A stretch of DNA of 64,000 nucleotides, taken from Hymenobacter psoromatis. GTDB lineage: Bacteria; Bacteroidota; Bacteroidia; Cytophagales; Hymenobacteraceae. Made by a program: the position numbers and the translations under genes. Where the stretch lies: positions 248,001-312,000 of the forward strand of contig CP014771.1 of assembly GCA_001596155.1 (NCBI GenBank). Reading direction: 5' to 3'. Position 1 is the first letter of the stretch; the number at the start of each line of letters is the position of its first letter. Shown here piece by piece: positions 9,094 to 18,660 of this stretch. Under the pieces are notes generated by a model, which saw nothing but the letters and a program-made list of their open reading frames with translations, was not told the origin of the DNA and did no database searches.

Positions 9094-9121
9094 AAAAAGC
9101 CCCGGCGAGGTCGGCCGGGGC
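9094..9121 (-). terminator. Intrinsic terminator on the minus strand
   Basis: A GC-rich hairpin (GCCCCGGC / GCCGGGGC, 9099-9121) is followed on the minus strand by a run of five T. It lies directly after the stop codon of the gene at 9123-9452. Confidence 0.75.
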
Positions 9122-9122
9122 G

Positions 9123-9452
9123 TTACTGGTTTGATAAACGTGCATTAAGCATTTGAAGCAGCAAACCGAGTTTTTTCCTGACTGGTTGTGGAATATAGTT
9201 AGGTGACCTTATTAAGCTCTTGACAAAAATGTAGTCACTAGCGGGAATATTCAGCCTGCCTGCCGTCTGCTCAAGAAGTTGATAATATGGCTCGTTAATT
9301 TCTACTTCAAATTCAAATAGTTGCACGACAATAATATCAAAGCCCAGCTGATACTCATCATAATCTGCCATTCCTTGGGCATTTTGAATATCTCGTTGGG
9401 GCAGACTTAAATCAGCAGCCCCGGCCACTACTGCTTGGAACAATTGCTTCAT
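9123..9452 (-). CDS. Hypothetical protein, 109 residues
   Basis: No recognised family. The frame starts at ATG 9452, is acidic in the middle (VQLFEFEVEINEPYYQLLEQ), has no signal peptide or membrane segment, and ends with a basic helix (VRKKLGLLLQMLNARL). Codon use is markedly AT-richer than icmF or the Uma2 gene next to it, suggesting acquired DNA. A clear terminator follows its stop, which supports expression. Confidence 0.55.
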   Translation of the reverse strand: MKQLFQAVVAGAADLSLPQRDIQNAQGMADYDEYQLGFDIIVVQLFEFEVEINEPYYQLLEQTAGRLNIPASDYIFVKSLIRSPNYIPQPVRKKLGLLLQMLNARLSNQ

Positions 9453-9551
9453 ATTAGGCGCTAGCCTTTCTTTTGAAATCCAATTGCTAAAGTCTATAAA
9501 CAGTCCGGTTATGAAGCTAATGCTTAATCAATAAAAAGATTGAGGATAATG

Positions 9552-10154
9552 CTACCGCAGCTTCCGTAAATCCAGCCGAAACCCCACCAATACGCCTTCA
9601 CCCGAAAGCTCGCGCTCGAACCCCTGCACCGTTTCATAGCCACCTTGCCCGGCGCGGAAGATATAGGCCGTCTCATCGTCGCAGGAAAGCAGCCAACCCA
9701 GCGCGGTGCCGTTCTGGCGGTATTCCTCCATTTTCTCCAGCAGCACTCTTATGGAGTCGGTTTTCGAGCGCAGCTCTACTACGAATGGCGGGCAGACGTG
9801 CGCAAATTTCTCCTGTTGCTCCGGGCTCAGCGCATCCCACTGCGCGGCCGGGACCCATGAAGCATCAGGTGCGCGCACGGCCCCGTTGGGCAGCGTGAAA
9901 CCGGCGTTGGAATCAAAGATTTCCCCGGCTTCGGGGTGCTTATCCCACCACATTCCGAGTTGCGTAATCAGCCGGGCATTGCGCTTGCCGGTGAGCGAGA
10001 AAGTAGGGGCCATAATCAGAATTTCCTGTTGGGCGTTGCGCTCGATGCGCCATTTGCGGTGCTGCTGGCAGAAGTCGAAAAACTCGGCTTCGCTCATCCG
10101 GCTTATGTAGGGGTCGTCCAGAACCAAGGGTTCATCAGCAAAGAGCGCGTTCAT
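9552..10154 (-). CDS. Uma2-family (DUF820) restriction-endonuclease-fold protein
   Basis: A 200-residue member of the same broad family as the gene at 2210, but divergent. It shows MSEAEFFDFCQQH near the N-terminus, EILIMAPTFSLTGKRNARL, the core PDASWVPA, and PPFVVELRSKTDS, which supplies the E-x-K-like site. Start ATG 10154 follows a CCCTACCCCCTCCCC leader. The role is unknown. It is not a recent duplicate of the first copy. Confidence 0.85.
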   Translation of the reverse strand: MNALFADEPLVLDDPYISRMSEAEFFDFCQQHRKWRIERNAQQEILIMAPTFSLTGKRNARLITQLGMWWDKHPEAGEIFDSNAGFTLPNGAVRAPDASWVPAAQWDALSPEQQEKFAHVCPPFVVELRSKTDSIRVLLEKMEEYRQNGTALGWLLSCDDETAYIFRAGQGGYETVQGFERELSGEGVLVGFRLDLRKLR

Positions 10155-10186
10155 GGCGAGGGGAGGGGGTAGGGTAGCAAGATACG

Positions 10187-10220
10187 AAAAACGTCCCGGC
10201 GGGGCGGCCGGGACGTTTTT
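10187..10220 (-). terminator. Intrinsic terminator downstream of the GlcG-like gene
   Basis: Inverted repeat AAAAACGTCCCGGC / GCCGGGACGTTTTT with a 6-base loop. Placed after the stop of the gene at 10244-10651; the symmetrical A/T tails could also work on the + strand. Confidence 0.8.
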
Positions 10221-10243
10221 CTGAAATGAAGGCAGCTGCCAGA

Positions 10244-10651
10244 CTATTTGCCCGCCACCGCCTGCTGGCCCGCCTCGGCCACGGCGTGGTCGTCTTCCAC
10301 GGTGCTGCCCGACACGCCAATGGCGCCGATAACCTTACCGCTGCCATCTTTGATGGGCAGGCCGCCGGGGAAGGAGATGAGGCCGCCGTTGGAGTGCTCG
10401 ATGCCGAAAAGCGGGCCGCCGGGCTGCGACAGGCCCCCGATGGCCCCGGTGGGCATATCGAAGAAGCGGGCGGTTTTGGCTTTTTTCATGGCGATGTCGA
10501 GCGAGCCGAGCCAGGCATCGTCCATGCGGGCGAAGGCCGTGAGGTTGGCCCCGGCATCGACGATGGCAATGTTCATTTTGACGCCCATAGTCTGGGCTTT
10601 TTGCTGCGCGGCCTGCACGGCGGCCTGGGCTTGCTGGAGGGTAATACCCAT
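10244..10651 (-). CDS. GlcG/HbpS-family heme-binding-fold protein
   Basis: From ATG 10651 the product is 135 residues, the usual length for this family; an upstream in-frame start at 10714 would add a proline-rich, unlikely leader. Features are [18 protein letters not shown] at the N-terminus, [19 protein letters not shown], a [20 protein letters not shown] stretch and a closing [10 protein letters not shown]. The fold binds heme in HbpS, but GlcG proteins have no settled enzymatic role. There is no signal peptide, so it is predicted cytoplasmic. Confidence 0.85.
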   Translation of the reverse strand: MGITLQQAQAAVQAAQQKAQTMGVKMNIAIVDAGANLTAFARMDDAWLGSLDIAMKKAKTARFFDMPTGAIGGLSQPGGPLFGIEHSNGGLISFPGGLPIKDGSGKVIGAIGVSGSTVEDDHAVAEAGQQAVAGK

Positions 10652-10733
10652 AGAGATGAGAGGTGGTGAGGGGGGTAGGAAAAAATGATTCTCGTGACTA
10701 AACACCGCCGCCACGCATTAGTTAACCTGCCGC

Positions 10734-11591
10734 CTACCGAAATGCCACCGGCGTGCCCAGCGCCAGGCGCCAGGCCAGCAGCCCCAACAGCGCCAGGCCC
10801 ACCAGGCCCCAGGCCACGTGGGTGGGGTAGGGCAGGGCCTCGTTCTCGTTGAAAAACTCCTGCCGGCAGCCCACGGCCAGCGGCACGAGCAGCAGCATCA
10901 TGGTGACGTAGTGAAGTGCCTCGTTCACGCTCAGGTGCGGCAGCTTGCTGAGCGCCAGCAGCAGCGAGCCCACCAGCCACGGCCCCGCGATGGTGTACAC
11001 GACTAGCTGCGGCCGCCGCTCAAACTGCAAAATGGTGTGCGAATCCTGGGCTAGTAAAAACGGCACGGCCGCCAAAAAGCCTAACGCCACTTGCCCCAGA
11101 CCAAAGAGCAGGCCCAGGACCACGCTGGGCCAGGTGCCGCCCGTGCCCAGCAGCCAGTTGGGCACATACCACGAGCTGGATTGCGTCACGGTATCGGCCA
11201 GCAGGCCGCCCAGCACGTGGTTGGTGGCATGAAACGCCAGCCACAGCAGCAACAGTTTCAGCAGGCCGGGGCGCGGGCGCTCATAGAGCCAGAACCAGCC
11301 GAACGCCCCTACTCCCAGCGCCAGCACCAACGCCGGCCCCAGGCCATACACGGCCAGCACGGTATCGCGCCGCCAGCCGCTGTCGCCCAGGTTGAAGCGC
11401 ACGCCGCCCAGGTCCCAGCTACCCGGCACGAAGGCTCGCCGCGCCAGTACCACCTGCGCCGCCTGGCTGATAAAATTGACGAGCAGCCACGCCAGCAGAT
11501 AGCAGGCAGTGGCATTGAGAAAGAGCTGGGCAAACTTGCCCCGTGCGCTCGGGCTGCTGGCGGGTGGGGTGGCGGAAGGAGCAGGCGGCAT
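10734..11591 (-). CDS. Multi-pass membrane protein of unknown function
   Basis: Starting at ATG 11591 (MPPAPSATPP) gives 285 residues with about seven hydrophobic segments; an earlier in-frame ATG at 11642 is possible. A HATNHVLGG segment sits between membrane helices and could hold a metal or a catalytic group, but it does not match the HExxH motif. It is divergent from lepA, with about 90 bases between starts. I do not recognise the family. Confidence 0.6.
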   Translation of the reverse strand: MPPAPSATPPASSPSARGKFAQLFLNATACYLLAWLLVNFISQAAQVVLARRAFVPGSWDLGGVRFNLGDSGWRRDTVLAVYGLGPALVLALGVGAFGWFWLYERPRPGLLKLLLLWLAFHATNHVLGGLLADTVTQSSSWYVPNWLLGTGGTWPSVVLGLLFGLGQVALGFLAAVPFLLAQDSHTILQFERRPQLVVYTIAGPWLVGSLLLALSKLPHLSVNEALHYVTMMLLLVPLAVGCRQEFFNENEALPYPTHVAWGLVGLALLGLLAWRLALGTPVAFR

Positions 11592-11680
11592 GATAGGAAA
11601 AGGCAGGGGTAGGGCGCACCCCAAACATACGCCCCGCCGCAAAAGGGCCGTATCTTCGCGGTGCTAAAAACCGCCCTCCG

Positions 11681-13468
<1,788 letters not shown>

Positions 13469-13472
13469 TAGC

Positions 13473-13509
13473 AAAACGGCCGGCTTCCGCAAGGAAGCCG
13501 GCCGTTTTT
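13473..13509 (+). terminator. Intrinsic terminator after lepA
   Basis: Perfect 16-bp arms (AAAACGGCCGGCTTCC and its complement) with a 4-base loop and trailing T run, 5 bases after the lepA stop. It may also terminate the convergent DUF805 gene. Confidence 0.9.
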
Positions 13510-13527
13510 AATGATGTTAAAAAACAA

Positions 13528-13899
13528 CTAGTAGGTAGCGGGCGGACTGCCAAGCGTATCTATAGCCGGAGCAGTCGCATTCTTCGGGTCGGGACCATAT
13601 TGGTTGGGTCCGTGAGTACCCTCGACAAATAATAGGATGGTACTATAAACAGGAATTAGACAATACCACCAATCTTTGTCAGCGTCGTGCATCCGACGAA
13701 CAGTTACCGCAATATATGGTACTAGAAACGCCAGGAAGTAAATAGCACCGATGAACGGGAAATGGATGAGTTGGCCGATAAAGCCAAACACGAATGCGCC
13801 AATAATATAAAAGAGAACGAACTGCCAGTACTCAGCTCGCCGGGCCCGGCCACTGAACTGCGCGTATTTATTTTTCAACGCATTGAGAAAGTAGTTCAT
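13528..13899 (-). CDS. DUF805 family membrane protein
   Basis: A 123-residue inner membrane protein with the family pattern: short N-terminus, FSGRARRAEYWQFVLF, two or three hydrophobic segments, VRRMHDADKDWWYCLIPVY, and a GPNQYGPDP tail. Function is unknown across the family. It is convergent with lepA and relatively AT-rich. Confidence 0.9.
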   Translation of the reverse strand: MNYFLNALKNKYAQFSGRARRAEYWQFVLFYIIGAFVFGFIGQLIHFPFIGAIYFLAFLVPYIAVTVRRMHDADKDWWYCLIPVYSTILLFVEGTHGPNQYGPDPKNATAPAIDTLGSPPATY

Positions 13900-14187
13900 G
13901 CTGTCATTCAGGGGGTTTTAGTGAAAAGAACGCGGGAAAGTTACGGGGTTATCACGAAAGTTGTTTCTTAAATGGTTGGGTTTAAAAAAAAACGTGCTAA
14001 CTAAATTTAATTCGGATATTAAAGAAAATAACTGAGGGTTAGCAATGATTTTAGCCTGTGTAGCTAGTGCATTGGTTCTTTACCAGCTGGCTTCAACTGC
14101 TCTGAAACCGCATAATATCCGCCTAAGCCCCCAAATTAGCTGCTGTCTATCCCCAGGCTGGCGCTCGAATTGCGCCCTTATTGCATC

Positions 14188-16569
14188 ATGCCCTTGTCCG
14201 TTAGTATTCCTATTCGCCAGTTGCTCATTTGGGTGTTGTTTGCCTGCCTGGTAATAGCGCAGACCACGACGGTGGTGGCCGCGCCGCGGCCGCCCCAAAA
14301 GGCGGTGGCTGCGCCCCTGCTGCCCGACTCGCTGGCCCGGCGCATCGAGAAAGCTTACTTCACGCTGAGCCGCATCAACGGGGCGGTCCGCCGCAGCGCT
14401 GACACCCAGGACCTGAGCGACGACCTGCCCCAGGTGGAGGAAAACCTCGAAACCATCCGCGAGAACCTGGCCGAATACGCCGACGTGGTGGACGTGAAGC
14501 AGCTCCAGATGTACCGCGTGCTGCTAGCCGATATGCAGGAGCAGCTGGGCGCGTGGCGCACGGCCCTGGCCGCCGGCAGCCAGCAGCTGAGCGTCACTCA
14601 GGCCCGGCTCGATACGCTGGCCACCCAGCTGCCGCTCACCGCCGCCCTACCCCCCGCCACCACGGCCATCGGGCGGGCGCTGGCGAGCCTGCGCACCAAG
14701 CAGGAGCGCGCCACGCAGCTGCTAGCCCGCCGCCGCCACACCGTGACGGGCCTGCAAACGCGGGTGTCGGAGGCCTATATCCAGGGCCTGGAGCTGCAGG
14801 ACGCGCTGCGGGAGCAGATGGGCCGCTTCAGCCGCGCCAACCGGCAGGCCGAGCTGCCGCCGCTGTGGCAGCCCAGCCGCATTGTGGCCGATGAGCAGGC
14901 GAGCGCCCTGGCGCGGCAGTCGTATGCCGCCCAGCGCTCGCTGGTAGGCTATTATTTTCGGGAGCACTGGGATTATTGGGTCTGGATGGTGGTGCTGTTC
15001 GGCGGGTTTTTCGGCTGGGTGTTTCGCAACTTCCGGGCGCTGCGGCGGGCTGCTGCTGAGGGGGTAGGGACGGCCGCCGTTGCGCCCGTGCCGCTGGTGC
15101 TGCCCGAGCGCCGCCTGCACTACCTGCGGCCGGTGCCGGTGGCGGCGGCGCTGCTGGTGGTGTTCAGCCTGGCCCCGTTTTTCGACTTGCAGCCGCCCGC
15201 CGCCTACACCGATTTGCTGCAGTTGCTGCTGCTCGTCACGCTCACGGTGCTGGGCTGGCGCAGCTGGCCGCGGCCGCTGTTCTGGTATTGGGTAGCCATC
15301 GTGGGGGCATTTTTCGTGCTCAATTTCACCTATGCGCAGCAAGCGCCGGGGCTGGGTGCGCGCTGGGCCATGCTGCTGCTCAACGCGGGCGCGGTGGCGC
15401 TGGGCTGGCGCTTCTGGCGCTATTTGCGGGCGCACCGCGTGCTGGCGGGCTTCGTGAAGCCCGTGGCGCTGCTCTTCGTGGGGCTGAACGCGCTGGCCCT
15501 GCTGGCCGATGCCTACGGCCGCGTGAGCCTGGCCAAGATGTTTACCACCACGGCCATTTTTGGCCTCACGCAGGTGGTGGCGCTGTCGGCCTTCGTGCGC
15601 ATCGTCACGGAGGCATTTTACCTGCAAGTGCAGCGCAGCCGCACGGCCGACGGCCAGAGCGGCCGCCTGGTCTTTGGCAAAATCGAGAGTGGCCTGCGCA
15701 AGGGCCTCACGGTGGTAGTGGGCGTGCTCTGGCTGATGCTCTTCACCACCAACCTCAACCTCTATAACTACTTTTACCGCCTCATCGACACCCTGCTCAC
15801 GGTGCCGCACAAGCTGGGCAGCACCACGTTCACGGTAGGTAATATTTTGCTTTTCGTGGGCATCGTGTTTATGACCATTCAACTGCAGAAATACGTGGGT
15901 TACTTCTTCGGCGAAACCGACGACGAGTTCAGCGTGGAGGCCGACCGCAAGGGCTCCTGGATGGTGGCCATCCGGCTGGCGATTCTGGGGGTAGGGCTGT
16001 TTATGGCCACGCTGGCCTCGGGCCTGCCGGTCGATAAAATCGCCATTGTGCTCGGCGCGTTGGGCGTGGGCATCGGCCTGGGCTTGCAGAATATTATCAA
16101 CAACCTGGTGTCGGGCGTGATTCTCATTTTTGAGCGGCCGTTTCAGGTCGGCGACTACATTGAGGTGAAGGGCCAGACGGGCCGCGTGAAGGACATCGGC
16201 ATCCGGGCCAGCAAGCTCATCTCGCAGGCCGGCTCCGAAATTATTCTGCCCAACGGTGACCTGCTCAGCAACTACGTCATCAACTGGACGCTCAGCAACA
16301 ATCACATCCGCACCGAGCTGGCCCTCAACCTGGGTCCTGATATTGACCTCGACGAGGCCCGCCGCCACATCAGCGAGGAAATCCTGAACAACCCCAACAC
16401 GCTGCACAAAATCGCGCCTGAAATTCTGCTCAATAATGTTGCTACCACCGGCTACGACCTCAAAGTCCTGTTTTGGATAAACAACGTTCGCCAAGAGCAG
16501 GCTTTGAAAAGTGAACTGCTGGCCGGCATTTATCAGCGCCTCACCCAGGCCGGCATTGCGATGCGGTAA
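14188..16569 (+). CDS. MscS-family mechanosensitive ion channel with large N-terminal region
   Basis: ATG 14188 gives 793 residues with a signal-like hydrophobic N-terminus (IPIRQLLIWVLFACLVI). A charged, partly coiled-coil periplasmic region spans about 40-240, then about eight further membrane segments. The MscS core near 610-793 is clear: IAIVLGALGVGIGLGLQNI as pore helix TM3, then FERPFQVGDYIEVKGQTG in the beta domain. It should gate on membrane tension to release solutes, like the long MscK/YbdG-type channels. An alternative TTG start at 14170 would add six residues. Confidence 0.9.
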   Translation: MPLSVSIPIRQLLIWVLFACLVIAQTTTVVAAPRPPQKAVAAPLLPDSLARRIEKAYFTLSRINGAVRRSADTQDLSDDLPQVEENLETIRENLAEYADVVDVKQLQMYRVLLADMQEQLGAWRTALAAGSQQLSVTQARLDTLATQLPLTAALPPATTAIGRALASLRTKQERATQLLARRRHTVTGLQTRVSEAYIQGLELQDALREQMGRFSRANRQAELPPLWQPSRIVADEQASALARQSYAAQRSLVGYYFREHWDYWVWMVVLFGGFFGWVFRNFRALRRAAAEGVGTAAVAPVPLVLPERRLHYLRPVPVAAALLVVFSLAPFFDLQPPAAYTDLLQLLLLVTLTVLGWRSWPRPLFWYWVAIVGAFFVLNFTYAQQAPGLGARWAMLLLNAGAVALGWRFWRYLRAHRVLAGFVKPVALLFVGLNALALLADAYGRVSLAKMFTTTAIFGLTQVVALSAFVRIVTEAFYLQVQRSRTADGQSGRLVFGKIESGLRKGLTVVVGVLWLMLFTTNLNLYNYFYRLIDTLLTVPHKLGSTTFTVGNILLFVGIVFMTIQLQKYVGYFFGETDDEFSVEADRKGSWMVAIRLAILGVGLFMATLASGLPVDKIAIVLGALGVGIGLGLQNIINNLVSGVILIFERPFQVGDYIEVKGQTGRVKDIGIRASKLISQAGSEIILPNGDLLSNYVINWTLSNNHIRTELALNLGPDIDLDEARRHISEEILNNPNTLHKIAPEILLNNVATTGYDLKVLFWINNVRQEQALKSELLAGIYQRLTQAGIAMR

Positions 16570-16595
16570 AATAGCACGATGAAACCTGAACGCTC

Positions 16596-16694
16596 GTCAT
16601 TGCGAGCAACGCGAAGCAATCGCACTAGAACTACATCCGCGCCGCTTGTTCGTCTATCGTTCAGGTGCGATTGCTTCGCGTTGCTCGCAATGAC
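16596..16694. repeat. Palindromic element, GTCATTGCGAG/GAAGCAATCGC family
   Basis: Perfect 29-bp arms at 16596-16624 and 16666-16694. Each arm contains ATTGC and GCAAT and can form its own small stem. It lies between the channel gene and folD, ending 23 bases before the folD start. Related copies are at 17625, 55948 and 60509. Confidence 0.9.
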
Positions 16695-16717
16695 AAACAA
16701 TGTTTAATTTCTCCCCT

Positions 16718-17617
16718 ATGTCCGAAACCTCCCCGCACCTCATCGACGGCAAGCAAACCGCCGAAGAAATCAAAGTTGAAATCGCTGCCGAAGTGGAGGC
16801 GCTGAAAGCGGCCGGCCGCAAAGTGCCGCACCTCGCGGCCGTGCTCGTGGGCCACGATGGCGGCTCCGAAACCTACGTGCGCAACAAGGTGCTCGCCTGC
16901 GAGCGCGTGGGCTATGCCAGCACCCTGCTGCGCTTCGAAGACGACATCACCGAGGCCGAGCTGCTGGCCGTGGTGCAGCGCCTCAACGAGGACGCCGACA
17001 TCGACGGCTTCATCGTGCAGCTGCCGCTGCCCCGGCATATCGACGCCGAAAAAGTCATCGAAGCCATCCGGCCCGAGAAGGACGTGGACGGTTTTCACCC
17101 CATGAACCTGGGCCGCATGGTGGCCGGCCTGCCCGCGCTGCTGCCCGCTACCCCCTCCGGCATCGTGGAGCTGCTGGCCCGCCAAGGTATCAAAACCAGC
17201 GGCCAGCACTGCGTGGTTATTGGCCGCTCGAATATCGTGGGGGCGCCGGTTAGCATCTTGCTGGCTAAGAACTTGGAAACGGCTAACTGCACCGTTACTT
17301 TATGCCACTCACGCACCAAAAACTTGCCCGAAATCGTGCGTCAGGCCGACATTATTGTGGCCGCTATCGGCCGGCCCGAGTTCGTGACGGCCGACATGGT
17401 GAAGCCCGGCGCGGTGGTTATCGACGTGGGCACGACCCGCGTCACGGACGCCAATAAGAAGAGTGGATATAGCCTGAAAGGCGACGTCAACTTTGCCGAA
17501 GTCGCGCCGCTGGCTTCGCGCATTACACCCGTGCCGGGGGGGGTAGGGCCGATGACCATCGCCATGCTGCTGCTGAATACGCTGCGCGCCGCCAAGGGTG
17601 AGGTGTATCCGCGGTAA
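16718..17617 (+). CDS. folD: Methylenetetrahydrofolate dehydrogenase/cyclohydrolase
   Basis: This bifunctional enzyme converts 5,10-methylene-THF to 10-formyl-THF with NADP. ATG 16718 ([19 protein letters not shown]) gives 299 residues; an ATG at 16700 would add six. Visible are [18 protein letters not shown] with the catalytic Lys, QLPLPRHID, the [13 protein letters not shown] segment, and the dinucleotide site [29 protein letters not shown] is near the C-terminus. The gene is bracketed on both sides by palindromic elements of one family. Confidence 0.97.
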   Translation: MSETSPHLIDGKQTAEEIKVEIAAEVEALKAAGRKVPHLAAVLVGHDGGSETYVRNKVLACERVGYASTLLRFEDDITEAELLAVVQRLNEDADIDGFIVQLPLPRHIDAEKVIEAIRPEKDVDGFHPMNLGRMVAGLPALLPATPSGIVELLARQGIKTSGQHCVVIGRSNIVGAPVSILLAKNLETANCTVTLCHSRTKNLPEIVRQADIIVAAIGRPEFVTADMVKPGAVVIDVGTTRVTDANKKSGYSLKGDVNFAEVAPLASRITPVPGGVGPMTIAMLLLNTLRAAKGEVYPR

Positions 17618-17624
17618 GACTCAA

Positions 17625-17715
17625 CTGTCATTGCGAGCTTGCGAAGCAATCGCACCAGCACGACATCCGAACGACAACGTTCTGGTGCGATTGCTTCGCA
17701 AGCTCGCAATGACAG
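17625..17715. repeat. Palindromic element, GTCATTGCGAG/GAAGCAATCGC family
   Basis: Perfect 34-bp arms at 17625-17658 and 17682-17715, starting 8 bases after the folD stop. Same family as the element at 16596, with GAGCTTGCGAA instead of GAGCAACGCGAA between the mini-stem halves ATTGC and GCAAT. Confidence 0.9.
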
Positions 17716-17745
17716 ATGGGAGCAATTCCCTTCGTAAATTTGAGT

Positions 17746-17799
17746 GACCGGAACCCCCGGTCGCGCCTCGGGCGTTGACGTTAGTCGCGCCCTTTTTTT
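17746..17799 (+). terminator. Two hairpins with T run between folD and queE
   Basis: A first stem GACCGG/CCGGTC (17746-17762) is followed by GGGCG..GAC / GTC..CGCCC (17770-17792) and seven T. It can terminate folD transcription. Because the T run ends 8 bases before the queE ATG, it could also act as an attenuator in a queE leader. I see no recognisable preQ1 aptamer. Confidence 0.6.
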
Positions 17800-17807
17800 A
17801 TTCGCTT

Positions 17808-18464
17808 ATGTCTGCCGTATCTGATTTACTCGCCGTCCTACCCCTCGTACATTCCCCGAAGGAAACTTCAATGCTTCCTGTAATGGAGCAGTTTTATACC
17901 ATTCAGGGAGAAGGATTTAATACGGGAAGAGCAGCCTACTTCATTCGCCTCGGTGGCTGCGACGTGGGCTGCGTGTGGTGCGACGTGAAGGAGTCGTGGG
18001 ACGCCGACGCGCACCCGCGCCACCCGGTGGCCGAGCTGGTAGCCGCCGCCAGCGAATACCCCGGCCGCAACGTCGTCATCACCGGCGGCGAGCCGCTGAT
18101 GCACGACTGCCTACCCCTCACTAAAGCGCTGAAGGCCGCCGGCTTCCAGACCTGGATTGAAACCAGCGGCGCGCACCCGCTCTCCGGCAACTGGGACTGG
18201 ATTTGCGTGTCGCCCAAGAAATTCAAGGCCCCGCGCCCCGACGTGCTGGCCCACGCCGACGAGCTGAAAATCATCGTCTTTAACGACAGCGACTTTGCCT
18301 GGGCCGAGGAGCACGCCGCGCTGGTGCCGCCCACCACCCGCCTCTACCTCCAGCCCGAATGGAGCCGCGCCGCCCGCATGACGCCCGCCCTCATCGACTA
18401 CGTGAAGGCTCACCCGCGCTGGCAGGTGTCGCTGCAAACCCACAAGTACCTCGACATTCCGTAG
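17808..18464 (+). CDS. queE: 7-carboxy-7-deazaguanine synthase QueE
   Basis: A radical SAM enzyme of queuosine/7-deazaguanine synthesis that makes CDG from 6-carboxytetrahydropterin. ATG 17808 gives 218 residues; MEQFYTIQGEGFNTGRAA is the typical QueE opening. The iron-sulfur motif is CDVGCVWC (Cx3Cx2C), followed by WDVKESW-like substrate contacts and the SAM-binding ITGGEPLMHD. Other queuosine genes are not in the window. A terminator-like leader lies just upstream. Confidence 0.93.
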   Translation: MSAVSDLLAVLPLVHSPKETSMLPVMEQFYTIQGEGFNTGRAAYFIRLGGCDVGCVWCDVKESWDADAHPRHPVAELVAAASEYPGRNVVITGGEPLMHDCLPLTKALKAAGFQTWIETSGAHPLSGNWDWICVSPKKFKAPRPDVLAHADELKIIVFNDSDFAWAEEHAALVPPTTRLYLQPEWSRAARMTPALIDYVKAHPRWQVSLQTHKYLDIP

Positions 18465-18507
18465 CCCCGGCCGGTACTATGCCGATAAAAGGTTGGAGAT
18501 AACGACT

Positions 18508-18542
18508 AAAAACCCCGGTTTCAGCACGAAATCGGGGTTTTC
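18508..18542 (+). terminator. Intrinsic terminator after queE
   Basis: AAAACCCCGATTT-type arms (AAAACCCCG / CGGGGTTTT) around a short loop, about 45 bases after the queE stop. Confidence 0.75.
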
Positions 18543-18660
18543 GCATGTTAAGGCGTAGCTTTTGCCTGCTAATCTACCTGCGCCAGGCGCGCGGGCCGCC
18601 GCTGATTACCGGCTTCCTGCCCGCCTGGTGCCCGCAATCAGCCCGCGCTTTTTCCTGCTT

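Noticed and set aside
2210..10154. Uma2 genes as an active mobile pair
   Set aside because: The two Uma2 proteins are too divergent and lack flanking repeats; multiple Uma2 copies are common in such genomes.
14045..14254. Short + strand frame before the channel gene
   Set aside because: It overlaps the start of the channel gene, has Cys/Ser-rich random composition and no homologue known to me.
14722..16494. Open frame of 590 codons on the minus strand
   Set aside because: Antisense to the MscS-type channel gene; composition is His/Gln/Arg-rich with no recognisable domain.
17746..17807. preQ1 riboswitch
   Set aside because: The sequence order of known preQ1 aptamer classes is not recognisable; only generic hairpins are visible.
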